DNA of 64,000 nucleotides, taken from positions 2,232,001-2,296,000 of the forward strand of contig OZ020267.1 of NCBI GenBank assembly GCA_963971225.1, in the 5' to 3' direction. Source of the stretch: Melieria omissa. Taxonomy: Eukaryota; Arthropoda; Insecta; Diptera; Ulidiidae. The notes below the pieces were generated by a model, which saw only the letters and a program-made list of their open reading frames with translations, was not told the DNA's origin and did no database searches. Every line of letters begins with the position of its first letter. Position 1 is the first letter of the stretch. Position numbers and translations under genes: made by a program. Below, one piece after another: positions 10,895 to 23,483 of the stretch.

Positions 10895-13679
10895 TCTATG
10901 GCGGATGTTCTCATGATTTTAAGTTGGTATCAAAGGGTGCAATGGTCAGGTCCTCTCGATTCAGCACTAAAAGTTTATCCCTCTGTCTGGGGCCGGGAAT
11001 TGTTGTACGTGATGTATTCCTAGTAGTAGTTAGTCCACTGGTCAGCAATTTTCTGGTCTGCCCATTTTCGTAGACGTTCCTAAATGTGTGGTGAAAGTGG
11101 AAATAAAAAACATAAAATATCAACTTTCAATGTCATAGGAACACTGCATTTAATTTTTTACTAAATAAATTTTTTTGTAAATACAAAAGTCCAAGTCATT
11201 TCAACGCTGCATTCAATTTTTTAGCCACTAAATTTTTTGTAAACACAAAAGTTTCAAAAAACGAAAGTGTAAAATGATTTTAAGCAAATTCTGGAAATCC
11301 GATAACCTTAAGTTTTATCTCTGGTCGCCGGGTTTCAGTGATTCGTGCGTTGGATTACAAGTCAAAAAGTTGTATGCTGGAAGCTTGACTAAGCCAGAAC
11401 TAACTTAATCAAATCAATTCATTCGACTCCCTTTCTTTCGGCTCCCTTTCTTCGACAACTTGGATAACCTCAGATAGATCAGTCAACATCGAAGACTTTC
11501 TAGAGTTTGTTCTGAATCGAATTGGTTTGTTTAGGCTCTCCGAGTTGTTACAACACAGATCACTTTCTCCTTGTTGTATCACAATGGATCCATTTTATAG
11601 TTCTATGGTTAGACCAACAAAAATAAATGTATAAATGACAAACCACTTTCTTTGCCACAGCCATTAAAAACTTCGAACTCGATCTCACCATTCGAAAATG
11701 ACATGAAATTCGAGTTTGGCTTGTTCCAATCCCACCAAAGCTGTAATATTATGTACGAAAAAATGTTATTAATATTAAGAGAGATAATCTTAGGCCATTC
11801 TTCACTTTCAATTCAATTCTTCATCGCAGTCGACAGCTAGTCGCCAATTTCGGTTGTCCCCTAAGAGCAACATTTCAGTGAAATTTCCGTAAATCTGTCG
11901 TTGGGCAATTTTAATATTTCAAATTTCTCATTTCGTGCGCTGTCGCAACTTTCTTCGCCGTTGTCCTTCGTGCCGTCATCCAATTGAAGTTTTCCCAAAA
12001 TGCCAATTTGCAATGAAATGAATTGTGCGTCGGCAGTGGATGAAAAGAATAAGAAGAAGAAGCAGCTGAAGACAACAAATTACCATAATCTGCACTCCAT
12101 AAACACCTGAACCCACAGCACGCAGTTCGCGTTCTTCGACGTTATTACTCATACAACGCGCACTGTATGTGCGATGTCGTGCGCCATTTGCTGGCATCAA
12201 CAACAACAACAGCAATGCAAAGTAAAAGTATTCAAAAATTGCCATAACTTCCGCTTGCACGCACATTTCGCACATTCAACGCAAAAGAAAAGCGCACGAA
12301 ATCGAGAGAGTGGGTGAAAGGGAGAAAGGGAGAAAGGGGAAGGGGGAGAGAGAGGGAAGGGAAATTGCTGCATAGCCGCTGGCTGGTTGCTGGTAAACAC
12401 CTAAAGGCGCTGTGACAACAACAACGATAACACACGGCGATAAACAACAGCACAGCGAACAATGGCAACGGCAACAATAACAAATAATAACAATAACAAC
12501 AGCAACGACGACAATAGCAAAGCATATAAATAAAATTAAATGAACGTATTTCCGTATCCGGCTGCACGCAACGGGGGCGCTGCTGGCGTCAACGTTGCCA
12601 CTGGTGCAGCCCTTTGCTGGTTTAGCTGAAAATTGAATAGCAAACACAACAACAACAACAACAACAACAACAAATTTAGTTTAAAGTGCGCCTGTTAGAA
12701 TTTATTGAAAGCGGCATTCAAATGCGAAATGTGCAACATTGTTGCATTGTGCAACATTGTTGCACCGCATTGTTGTTGGCATTGTTGTGTGGCTGCTGTG
12801 GCTGTAGGCTTCTAATACCTGAGTGCTTGAAATGGTTATTATTGCTGCGGTTTTTGAATTATTTTCTTTTATTTGCGCAAATAAATGCGAACAATGTGCA
12901 AAATATTTCGATGCCGCCTGCACAAACAAGTGGCCGCGTGTGAATTGCAACTGTTGGCGCGGAGAGAAGAGTGAAAAAGCCCAGTCCAGTTCTTGCTACT
13001 GTCTAGTGGTCCATATTCGGTTGTGAGTGCGTGCGACTACACTTCCCATTAACAATAACAACGCCAGCTTAATAATAATTGCGCCACACACACACACACA
13101 CACACACATGCACCACACAAAAAAAAAAAAACACATGCACCACACAGTAACACACCGACAGGCAGACAGACAGACACAATGGCCATGGCGCTACGCATTC
13201 GCGTGTGCGTCGGGCATTTTCATTATGAATTGCGGGCGCGTTCCACAAGTGTTGCGTATACGCACCCGTGTCCCGACTCTCTCTCGCTGCGAGCCGCGCA
13301 AACGTGCCGGCGCCGGGATGTATGCGTGTGTGCGTGTGTGCGTGTGTGCGCTTGTAATAAATTGCCGCACACATGTTGTCAGCTATTGTGAGGGCGTTTT
13401 TTTCGCTTTATTTTCGTTATTATTATTTCTTCTTTGCATCGTGTTTTTTTGTGCAAGCCGAGTGCAATAAAGGTTGAAAAAATGACGAGCTGCGTGGAGT
13501 GAGTGACGAAGTAACGTGCTGGAAAAACATATTATTTACATGTTGTGGTGAATTTTTATTGCCAAAACGACGAGGCCCTTTCGCTACGCAGAGCGGGATA
13601 AAGATTTTAATGGGTTTCTGTGTGCGTTGAAAATTAATTTTTAAATACATTTTGGCAAAGGTTGATGAAAGCGAGTCGA
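10895..13679. other. Non-coding DNA
   Basis: The stretch includes a short near-repeat around 11150 and 11215 (CATTTAATTTTTTA / CATTCAATTTTTTA followed by AATTTTTTTGTAAA), a purine run at 12304-12360 made of GGGAGAAA units, a CAA run at 12646-12673, a CA run at 13085-13108 and an A-run at 13119-13131. No reading frame is convincing. Confidence 0.6.
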
Positions 13680-14460
13680 TTTATCATAGCATTCAATTTT
13701 GCTTTAAATACAAAAATATCCAAATGCGTTTTTGTCAATTTAAAGAGACAAATATCTATGGGAATATTTAAAATTTTAAATATTAAAAAAATATTTAAAA
13801 AATTATTTCATAATTTTTGAAGTTCAAAAGTAAAATTTTTGATTGAAAAAAGTTAGTGAAGCAATACAAAAATTTTTAACTTTTAATAAATTGAATACGT
13901 ATAAAAATTAAAACGATTGTTTGCGTTCAAGAAATAATTATTTTTTATAACTTTTCAAATAAAGTTTTTAATTTAAATAAATAAATTCATTAATATAAGC
14001 ATTTAAATTTATTAATAATAAGGAGCAATTTTAAAAAATTAAGAAATTAACACTATTGTAAACGTTTACAAACATATTTTGTTTTAACTTGTAATCTATT
14101 AAAATTTTAAATAAAAAAATTCATTAATATAAACATTAAAATTTTTAATATTATTATAAGCTTTTAAATAATATACATATAAATGAATTTAAAATATAAT
14201 AATATAATTTAACAAATAAATAATTAATTAAAAAAAATATACAAAAAAATATGATAATTTAACTTTTAATTTTTTTTTCATTTAAATCAATAAATTCATA
14301 ATTCATATTCATTCATATTATAAACATTTAATTTAGAGGGCATTATTTTAATTTCACAAATTAATTAATTAATTGGTAAAAATTTGATGATTTGATAAAA
14401 AAATTAGAAATATTTAAATAAAATGTATTCGTACTTGAAAAGCTCATAACAATTGAAACT
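13680..14460. repeat. Very AT-rich block with diverged internal repeats
   Basis: The segment is overwhelmingly A and T. Three related units carry AAATAAATAAATTCATTAAT (about 13975), AAATAAAAAAATTCATTAAT (about 14109) and AAATCAATAAATTCATAATT (about 14284), each followed by a TATAA(G/A)CATTTAA-like core. It may be an old tandem repeat or simply decayed intergenic DNA; nothing coding is seen. Confidence 0.6.
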
Positions 14461-15450
14461 ATTTTTAGGTTTTTACGTTTTTTTGAAGAAATTCTTCGAA
14501 CACAACAGTAAAATTGTTTTATCGTCGCTTATTTTAATATGCAAAACATTTTATAAAATACTACAATAACAAAGAGCATACACGCAGCTGACAGTTACTT
14601 GCAAAAAAGTAGCTAAAAGATGCAGCAACATTTTTTACGTGATCAACTTTGCACATTCAGCGCAATTGGAAAATATGAAACTGCACACTAAATGCGTTGT
14701 ACAGGGTGCAGAGCATTGTTTAATTTATTTGTTGGTGTCAAGCAGCAAAGATGGGAGTAGAACGAGCAAACAATATAGAAAGAAAATATTCAGTATTTCT
14801 TGACAGTTTAAGCGAAACAAAGTTTATCGTCTCACGCGATCTTAGTAGGGAATGAAATATATGTTTATAAATAAGTCCTCACAAAATAGTCGGATTGTTG
14901 TAGTGTTGCAGACACCAATATGAATGGAAGAGGAAGAGATTACTAGTTAACTAGTTTTAGTATCAAATCTCGGCACATATAAACTAAACAAAAATCCTAT
15001 TCATTCAAATTGGCAAAACTTGCTGTCTATGATAAAAGAACCACTAGTCGAATGGTAATAATTTGGTTTGAATCCCGACTAAATCAAACAAATAATAGAA
15101 ATTCTTTTAATTCAATTTTAATTTGTTTAAAGAGTTCAAAGGTTCAAGGGATGTTGGTTCAAATCTTAATCCGATCAATCCATACGAACCAATCTTTCCA
15201 ATTTACTTTACATTTTCGTTCAAGTATTCAAAATAACCAAATTTGTGCCTATAAAGAAAATGCTACAAGCCAAATGGTTGTGGTTCAAATCACAGTGCAA
15301 TCAATGCTAAATAACAAAATCTTTCAGTGATTGCCAAGTCAGCGGGTGCTGTTGAAGCTTCTGTAGTTCAACAATTACTTACTTTACTGGCCATAAAAAT
15401 GTGTAACCGTCTTATGGCCCCTCGTAAAATTTCTCTCTATGACATATAAG
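14461..15450. other. Non-coding DNA with three spaced GGTT(C/T)(G/A)AATC motifs
   Basis: Motifs resembling a tRNA box B occur near 15065, 15155 and 15281, each followed by (C/A)AATC(A/C)A-like sequence. A diverged tandem repeat of roughly 90-125 bp is possible. No tRNA can be folded by eye. Confidence 0.35.
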
Positions 15451-15656
15451 AAGCACAACGAATCAATATCCAGTGGCTACGTTGGCTTGGCGATGCGATA
15501 GTTATGGGTCATCGACGAAGAGGAAGATTGTGTCTCCGGTGATAGGACCAAGTTAGGGGCGAACTATCATTTTTTGGTGTAACTAAAAGACAAGTCTGCC
15601 GGTCAACATTCGCATCGCCAGATAGCGCAGCCGCTGGATGTTGATTCGTTGTGCTT
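15451..15656. repeat. Fold-back pair of LINE reverse-transcriptase fragments
   Basis: AAGCACAACGAATCAATATC at 15451 pairs with the inverse of GGATGTTGATTCGTTGTGCTT at 15636-15656. The 28-bp ends (15451-15478 and 15629-15656) differ at two positions. Inward the arms remain similar through CTTGGCGATGCGATAGTT (left) and the inverse of ACATTCGCATCGCCAGATAG (right). Both arms translate to a piece of the C-terminal region of LINE reverse transcriptases (left, plus strand: RINIQWLRWLGDA-like; right, minus strand: RINIQRLRYLAMRM). Two copies in opposite orientation therefore sit around a loop of about 75 nt. Confidence 0.6.
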
Positions 15657-18022
15657 TTTTCATGTTTTTAAACAGCTCGTTGTTGGTTTGTATTCGATGG
15701 TCTTCAGCAGAGATTCTGTATCATTCAGATCTAAGATTCTAACTCGACCTCACTCCAGTACAAATAAATCACAGCCTCTAGTTTGATGATAGCCTCAAGA
15801 AAGTCCCCAAGTGTTGTTTGAGCCCATTGAACAAATTCTCTCTGAGTCTTTTCCAAATCCTCTTAGCTTAAATGCAAAGACACACATTTCACTTTCGCTC
15901 GGCGTGTGCACCCTTTATGTCGCTAAGCGTTCGCACGCCTTCAGAGCAGAACCTGTCGACGCTGAACGTAATCGCAGCAGTTGTGCCTCGTAATAAATGT
16001 ACTAACAATGGCATTACTGGCAGTTGTTTTTGTTGTTATTATTGTTGCTGTAATTGTGCATCGATCTGCGTGTAAGCAGTACACAAACTGTAAACATTTT
16101 TTTTTTATTTGCTGTAGTTGTTGCAGTAGAATGTGTTGTGCACTTTGCATAAATGCGAAATGCAACAAAAGCGAAAGCGACACACAGACAGATAGATAGA
16201 CATACAGATAGAAAGACAGACGAAATCGCATGGCAATGTGGACAGACAATAATGCAAAAAGCAGCGCACAATTTATGCACTCACACACACAAACATACAT
16301 TTCGATATATGCATTGCATTTTTATGCATTTGCATGCAACTTACTGAGTATTTCAATGTGCAATTGTGTGCGTGTGTGTGTGTGTGTGTGCAGCGCACGT
16401 GCAATATGCAAATCAGTTATTGACATTTATATGCTCAGCGCGCACTCAACGCACTTAACTCAGCTTCTTTTGATATTCAAATCCCAAAACGTTTGCAGAT
16501 ATTTCATCGCCTGCGACCCCTGCTTCGCCCCCTGACCCTCGCTCAGCGATACAAATGCGTCTATTTTGAATTTGTATTTGAGCAGCGTGCAATGGAAAAA
16601 AGCGAATTGTAAATACGACAGTGAAATGCATGCAAAACATTGTTAAACGTTTGCGCACACAATTTGCTCGCTTCTGCTTTGCGCTTTCATGGCCATGTCA
16701 TGACATTTTTGCTGCTTATTTGCCGCCGCGCCGCGCACTTTGGCCGTTGCGAAGCGTTGCGTTGCGTTTATTTAAGCGAGCGTCGCATTGGAAGCGCTCA
16801 ACTGTCATGCGATTCTGTGTGTGTGCATGTGTGTGTTTGTGTGAGTGCATGAGTTGCACAAATTTGCCATTTTTCGAATTGTAACTTCTACGAAAATTGA
16901 ACATTTTCAAAAGAAACGCTCGCTGTCAATTACTTAGAAAGAAGCCAAACGAAGCACATTTCGTTGAAAAGTGTTTATTGAATTGTTGAAGAGAATCCTT
17001 GAGCTATATGAACATTACATAATTGTCTTGAAATCGGCTCAAATCATTCTGAGTGATGCTAAAATGTCTATCAGCTCCATTACTAAATATAAATAACGAG
17101 TTTAAACTTTCAAATTGCTTCAGGTATGACATATTCCTTTATTGCTGGACAAAGCATATTCAATGCCATCATATCCTGAAAATAATGTCATTCAAATGTA
17201 CCCATTTTACATGAATCTATTGCAATGGTTTGAATAATGTTGTTGTTTTTACCATAAACCAGCGACTTAACCAGTGAAAACAGTCGAAAGGTAAATGAGT
17301 AAATTGCGCGTTCTTGGCGGCCTCTCTGTAAATTATGCGTTCTGGGAATTTTTCATAAAGAAACTCCAACTGCTGTTGGAACCACATCTCTTTCAGGTCT
17401 ATGCCATCGAGTTGAGAAAAACAGCATCAGTTATCCTGGTTCGGACAGCCCTTTATTTGGTCTTCAATGAGTCATGTAAAGCGCGTTTAGGGTCCTCTCC
17501 GCCTCCTTTCCAAAGGAGACATTGCCCTCTTATTCGATCTCCATGTCTGTGTGACCTGGTTGGTGGTTCTGTATGACCTGACAACGGCCATACGGAATTT
17601 TGTACTCAAATTCATCGAAACCTCGCCAAAATAATTTCTTATTGAAACGTATATATAGTTTTTTTATAATAACCAACAACAAATAAACATAACTATTGAC
17701 ATACAAACAATCTAATAAACTCTACATAACCTCTCATTCACTCAAAATAACCTGTAACCAGTTAAAATATTGCACGCTCCACGGCCAACAAATCAAATTC
17801 ACAATTCATGAAAAATATTTTGTCAAATATCAACAATTTCCATTTATTTCAACAAATATACAACTACTGACTATTTGTTTTAATAATAATATATTAAACT
17901 AAATTCAAATGATTTAATAACAAAATTGTTTGCAACTCACAATTTATGACAAAAACTTTGATCCTTTACTAAAAAAGTCCACAATGAAATTTTGTCTCAC
18001 TCTGCTTTTTTCACTCTTTCAG
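15657..18022. other. Non-coding DNA upstream of the first visible beat exon
   Basis: The stretch includes a TG run at about 16370-16390 and CAGA/GATA-rich sequence at 16170-16220. On the minus strand at 17456-17539 a 28-codon open stretch reads DRIRGQCLLWKGGGEDPKRA and onward, ending at a stop; it looks like a decayed coding fragment, probably of a transposon, but I cannot name it. No signal-peptide exon with a phase-1 donor could be picked out. Confidence 0.5.
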
Positions 18023-18237
18023 CCATCGTCGAAGGCGCTTTGCAAAATGTCAATTTGATCATCGAACCGCCGGCGGTGCGTCGCGGCCAACACGCAGTGG
18101 TGCGCTGCCTCTACGATCTGGACGGCGCGCCGCTCTACTCGGCCAAATTCTACCGCGGCCAGCTGGAGTTCTATCGTTACACACCTGGCGAGTTCCCCAA
18201 CACAAAAGTTTTTCCATTTCCCGGCATCCATGTCGAT
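18023..18237 (+). CDS. beat-II: Beat-family Ig protein, exon encoding first half of Ig domain 1
   Basis: This internal exon is read in the frame starting ATC at 18025; its first two bases (CC) finish a codon begun in the previous exon, so the upstream intron is phase 1. The acceptor is a pyrimidine run ending in AG at 18021-18022 and the donor is GTGAGT at 18238. The peptide includes NVNLIIEPPAVRRGQ, the first Ig cysteine in VVRCLYDL, and the family hallmark KFYRGQLEFYRYTPGEFP. Beat proteins are secreted or membrane-linked Ig proteins of neurons that bind Side-family partners in motor-axon guidance and synaptic matching (family knowledge). The usual core Trp (WYRG in Beat-I) is Phe here. From memory the wording is closest to Drosophila Beat-IIa/IIb; the family call is firm, the paralog call is not. 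No signal-peptide exon was found upstream in the window. Confidence 0.9.
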
Positions 18238-19486
18238 GTGAGTATAAAGGCAGCGTTTTTTGTTTTCGACTTTTTCGTTCGTTCTGTTGCAGTTGCCGAC
18301 CTTTGTGGCAGCTAACGTAACGTTGGCACTGACTGTGGCAATGGCCGCGTTTGCCATGTTTTGTACTTTTTGCTTCGTTTCAGTTATAAATTTTTTGTGT
18401 TTGGTTTTTCTTGGTCATGAAAAGAGAATTAAATATGGTTGCTGGAATAATAGAGATATGTGGCGAACGATGATATGAAAAACGTATCGATTTTTGTGCG
18501 CACTTTTTTATTGCTCCGTTGCGAATACGCCACAGAGGGCCCAACTGGGACTTTGAGCCAAAGGCGGCCAAGTTGAATTGCTGCACTAAGCTGCGCAGAG
18601 AGACGAATTGGTTAGCGAGGATAATTGGTTTGTGTGGCTGGGAAATTTTGCTGTACTAAGCAGATACAAATGGACAACAAATTGGGGTGTTGAAATTTGA
18701 TCTCAAAACTTGTGTAAAATACAGAAAATATTATACAAAATTTCCAGTGAAATTTAAGGCCAACTCAAGAGGATTTGAATCCTAACGAATTTCGGCTCAA
18801 GAGAATATCCGCTTTCTATTGGAACTACTGCGATATTATGCGCCAATGGCACCGGTTAGGTGAGGTTAAGGTGGCCTTAGTACCTCAATCTTTGTTCGTG
18901 TTATCACAAAGAGGAAGAGGAAGGAGGAAAAGGAATGAAATTGGAAAGGAATTCTGAATCATTCATAAATATTAATGGATGTGCAGATCACAAAGAAACA
19001 TAATTGCAGTGTGTCAGAGTCTGTTTCGTGCCAGAACTGGACAGTAGCACATGAGGAGCAAAACTTTCTCTTGTTTATGTAATGGTATCTCTTAAAGAGT
19101 ATTTACAAAGCTTACAAAAACATAAACAAAGCTTCTTATCAACTCTTAGAAAACAGCAAAAAATAAACTGATGAACATGAAACACGGAAAGACCAACCTA
19201 GCTTTGTATGAAATGTTGTGGTAATCATATGAAACCCAGACTAGGGATACCAGCAGTGGGAATCGATAAGTCAATAAATATTACATCAAGACTGAAACTA
19301 AAGTGTGAGTAGTTCATAGTAGGGAACGTTAGTTGTAACTGCATGAAGCATGCTTAGACCCCTTCGAAAAACTTTGCGAACCGCGAAGCTTAAACCAGAG
19401 ACAACCTTTCTTCAGTTCTGGTATACTTCAAGAATCAGTTAGAGGCTCTCAACAGCTCATAAAGTGTGAAAAAGTAATATGTGCTC

Positions 19487-19625
19487 ACCAGTAGCGCACA
19501 CAGGATTTCATTTTGGGAGTTTGAGTACAACTTTTGAGCTGAATACCATTCGAAACCACATTTTTTACTAGCAATTTTCGGAGGGTTTGAAACCCCAAAC
19601 CCGCACCTCCTATGTGCGCCAGTGC
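19487..19625. mobile_element. Short imperfect TIR element remnant (about 140 bp)
   Basis: CACCAGTAGCGCACACAGGA at 19487 is an imperfect inverse of the right side, TCCTATGTGCGCCAGTGCTG near 19608-19627. The interior contains a TTTCGGAGGGTTTGAAACCC hairpin-like core and the phrase CCCCAAACCCGCACC. It resembles widely dispersed insect repeats ending in CACTGGCGCAC; family and exact borders are uncertain. Confidence 0.45.
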
Positions 19626-20016
19626 TGTTTAAATTCAACGCTGGATTCCACAAAATACACTCAGACTACTAGAAACAGGTTATGAAATAAAAAATGCAAC
19701 GTCGAATCAATGAAGACTCTGTCGCCTTTAGTTGAGTTAGTGGAATTTTCATGTTCAAAACATTAAGCTAAACTAGGAAGATTATGAATTGAACTGCTAA
19801 CAGATACCAGAGACAACCTCACTCAACCTCAATTGAAGCCACTACCGAGAGTCGCATATATCAAAGAAATCAGTTTGGTTTAATTTTTTTTTCAAATGAG
19901 TGCAGATCAATTTTGAAATGAAATGCTTAATACGGAATCAATCAACATTATGTCTTCTACCGTGAAACTAGAGGCATTTTTCAATACACAGACAAGTGTT
20001 AACGCTCAGTAAAGTT

Positions 20017-20213
20017 CTAGTTTCTGGTAATAGTAACCAAATATATGGTTATAGTTATAGTTTTCCAAACATTATCATTTAAATTAATGTTGTTTTCCAT
20101 GGTCTCTTGGGCATAATTTGTATTTAGATAAGTGTAGAAATGTTAAAATAGAATTCCCAATACTTATTGCATATCTAGTTTCTGGTAGTGATAACCAAAT
20201 GTATGGTTATAGC
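20017..20213. repeat. Two copies of a hairpin-bearing repeat, 158 bp apart
   Basis: CTAGTTTCTGGTAATAGTAA at 20017 and CTAGTTTCTGGTAGTGATAA at 20175 each continue into an inverted motif (TAACCA-AATATA-TGGTTA and ATAACCA-AATGTA-TGGTTAT). The arms are kept while the surroundings differ slightly. Confidence 0.6.
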
Positions 20214-21435
20214 TGTATTTACGTGACTGTTCATGTTGGCTTCATTGCAGATCATTAAATCATTGAAAAGCAGGCTGCACACAACTCTTGGCTTCGCCGC
20301 CACTGCTGTGCGGCAATTATTGATTTCAATTATTTATAAGCGCTCGCAACAGTCGACGCCCACTTTCGAATATTGCCGCTTGGTGACCTCCAGCCTGCAT
20401 TCGCTGGTGCCGTCGTCGTCGTAAGCAGCATTGAAAAAAACAAACAACAAAAATGCATTTTTCAATATTTTCTTCTCGGCACTGCAACTGTTTGCTTAAA
20501 TTTTCCAGCGTGCCAACGCCGCGCGCCGTCCAGTCGCTCGCTCGGCATTAAATATTTTCGCTTCATCGTGCGGCATCGCGCCGCGTGCGACTAACTTTCC
20601 GCTTGCAGATTATTGAAAAAGTTTCCGCTTTCACCTTTTTTGCTACGCGCCAGCGTTGCCACACTGCGCACGGTGTGCAGAATTTGCATCTGCTCGGGCA
20701 GACTGCACTGCACCGCACCGCTTCCTTTCGCTCTCTCTCTTTCAAGCCACTCATGTTTTTTGCAATTTTAAGTTGTGCGGTTATTTTGCGCACAGATGGG
20801 CGAGGATGGGGGCGCGGCGGCGCTCGTGTGACTGCACTACACAATGATGAACAGGTTGGCGGTAAATATTCCGCGACTTGTGCAGCTTAGGTTTTTTTTT
20901 GGTAGTTGCCTAACGAGAGGCAAACGTGGAGAGTGGAGCATTTTTGCGTTCTTTGCGGTTTCAAATGATTTAATAAACTTGAGTGCTGTCTAGGAGCGGG
21001 TCTGGGAAGGGTGCGAGGCCTGAGTTGCACTGGTGTTGAAGTTATTTGTTAGCGGAAATTTGATTTGTAATTAGTGGAAGTGCGGGACGGGAACACGGCG
21101 ATGGCAGGAAGGTGTCCCAAAGGCCTGAAGGTCGCATTAGTGGGACCAAAGAAGGATGCGAAATGGTCGAAAAAAGGTCGGAAATGGCGCAACTAAGCTG
21201 TGCATCTCGAGTAGCGGAAGCTTGAAGTGCTGCCGCCGGAAAACGGTTTGCATCATCGGAAGGAAGTGTGTAAAAATTTGAATTTCCCAAACGCGCACAA
21301 ATTAGTCGCCAACTCAAAACTATGTCACATAAAATGTATTACAAACATTTCAAACTTGAAGCAGTTTAGAGAATAAAATTCATATCAACAAATATGATAA
21401 TTTTTCCCCTTCTTTTCGTTTCACTCTCTTCGCAG

Positions 21436-21571
21436 GTAACCAACTCGAATGCCACCCAGGTGCTGATACGTAACGTGGGCTTCGGCCTGTCCGGTAATTT
21501 CTCCTGCGAGATCACCGCCGATGCGCCACTCTTCTCCACCGCCACCGCCACTGGCATCCTGCAGGTTGTCG
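21436..21571 (+). CDS. beat-II: Beat-family Ig protein, exon encoding second half of Ig domain 1
   Basis: The acceptor is CTTCGCAG ending at 21435 and the donor is GTAAGT at 21572. The exon starts in phase 0, matching the end of the 18023-18237 exon (codon GAT, Asp), and ends after one base of a codon (phase 1). It encodes NATQVLIRNVGFGLSGNFSC, which supplies the second Ig-domain cysteine, followed by ITADAPLFSTATATGILQVV. The C-strand-to-G-strand pattern, with a Ser-Gly-x-Phe-x-Cys core and the Asp-Ala-Pro motif, is typical of Beat proteins. The NAT triplet is a possible N-glycosylation site. The codon style (GTG, CTG, AAC, GGC) is GC-rich at third positions, unlike the surrounding AT-rich intron. 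Confidence 0.9.
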
Positions 21572-22525
21572 GTAAGTGCCGAAATTATTCGCAAACAAAA
21601 TTAGATGACCTTGGCAAATCGAGCAGCGGCAAATTTTTTCGATTTGCTGTGGTCGTTTCTGCGGCAAAACTCATAAATGACATTTGACAAATTTGCCACA
21701 GAAAACGAGCATTTCTCGGCGACACGCATTCGTGAGCCAAGCAAATGGCCGAATATTCAATAAAGCGAAGTGAAATCGCAAACGACAACGGAAGCTGCAG
21801 GGAAACGTTTTCATTAATAATTCATGCCGCTCCATGATTAAGTAAACTGATACATCAAAAGCCAGCAAACCGGCAAAATGCACGCTACGTGTGTCTGTTT
21901 GTGTGGCAACGCGCGTCTCGGTGTGTGTGTGTGTGTTGGAGTATTAAGTTCTCACCCACGAAACGAGATCGTCCGTTCCGCTTCTGCGCTACGCGGACTC
22001 AGAGCTACCGCTGCTAGACTACCTGTGGCATTACTGTCCCCCCCTCCGTCGTCCCTCTCCCACCGCGTTTCTACCACTTGAACGCGTTGCTCTGCTGGGA
22101 TTTCTGGCGCTTAAATTTTCGCTGTCGCTTTGAGTGAAATTTAACGCAATTCGCCGAGTGAGAAAAGTGGAAAATGAGGCAAAGTGCGAGGACATAAAGC
22201 GTGTAGCGTATCCTGTCAAACGGGACGACAGCGTCGACGTGCGCAGTGCGCCAGTGACGCCGCCAGTGGGCATAGTTGGCGTTAGGAGGGGCGAGTAAGT
22301 GGTTGGCATTCATTTCAGCAGGAAATATTAAACTTTAATGAAACATTTTTTTGTTTTTTTAAGAATTCACAGTTTTCAAACAAAGTGGAGGGTAATCTGA
22401 AGTAATTAGAAAAACTCAAGTAATTCTTTGTTAGTAGTTGTAATGATTCTCAATAATTTTAACACTAGTTATTGCAAGTACTTGAAAGTTTTACTGAAGT
22501 GTGTTTTTGTAGTTAGTTAGCATTG

Positions 22526-22810
22526 GAGCATTTAAATAAGGAAGAACTTTAGTGGAGTTTCAGGAAAATATTATTAAAAGTAATTGTTAAGAATTGGTAG
22601 TGATAAGTAATTGCAGTTAATTATTGTTTTGAAAAATCAACTATTGAAGGTATTTCGAAGGTAATCGGAGCATTTAAATCAAAAAGAACTTCAGAAAAGT
22701 TTCAGAAAAAACATAATTAAAAGTAATTGTTAAGAATTGGTAGTAATGGTAGAGTAATTGCAGTTAATTATTGTTTTAGAAAATGAACTATTGAGGATAT
22801 TTCAAAGTAA
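22526..22810. repeat. Tandem duplication, period 142 bp
   Basis: Units begin GAGCATTTAAATAAGGAAGA (22526) and GAGCATTTAAATCAAAAAGA (22668) and share AAAAGTAATTGTTAAGAATT and AATTGCAGTTAATTATTGTT. They lie in a wider 22.38-23.45 kb zone where AGTAATT(G/T)-type words recur. Confidence 0.75.
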
Positions 22811-23483
22811 TAAAAGCACATACATCAACTATGATTTTGGCAGTATGAAACTTGTAGTAATTGTTATGTAATTATAGGTAATTGAAGGTAATGTGAAGTT
22901 AATTTTAAGTAATCGAACCTTTTCAATCAGCTATAGATGCGCCAAAGTTCTAGAGACTGGGTTTAAAAGTTATAAAAAGTAATTGGAAATAGTTATAAGG
23001 TACTTGTAACGAGTTTAAGTTTCATTAGTCTTGTCTACCAAAAATAGTTGAAGTTAATGTGAGACAGTCTGCGCGTTGAAATCAATCAAAATGTTGGTCG
23101 AATGAAACTGAATGTAATTACTATGTAATTGTAAGTAATTCAAGGTTCAAAAGGTGGATTTTAAAAATACTATAAAGTAAACTGAATGTTAACATCATCT
23201 AAAAATGTTGTTTACTAACATTAGGAGAGTTCCTAAGGCTGTTTTGAAAGTAATTCATTAAGAATTAGTAGAAGCAGATGTGTAACTGTTTACTATTCAA
23301 AAAACATAAAGTAGGTAATTAAATTTAGTTCAAGGTAATTTGAAATAATCAGCAGATTTGTACTATTTAAAGTTTTGCTAAATTTTAAACAAATATAACA
23401 CCGAAACTAATTATTCGAGAATTTCATATAATTTTTGAGTAATTTTAAACAGTTCAGTTCTACTTTATATAATTTTGGAGTAG

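Larger units (their letters stand above)
18238..21435 (+). other. Intron between the two Ig-1 exons of the beat gene
   Basis: This is a phase-0 intron of about 3.2 kb. It contains a probable short TIR element remnant (19487-19625), a pair of related hairpin-bearing repeats (20017-20213) and a more GC-rich segment at 20.5-20.9 kb without a supportable reading frame. No other gene is evident. Confidence 0.85.
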
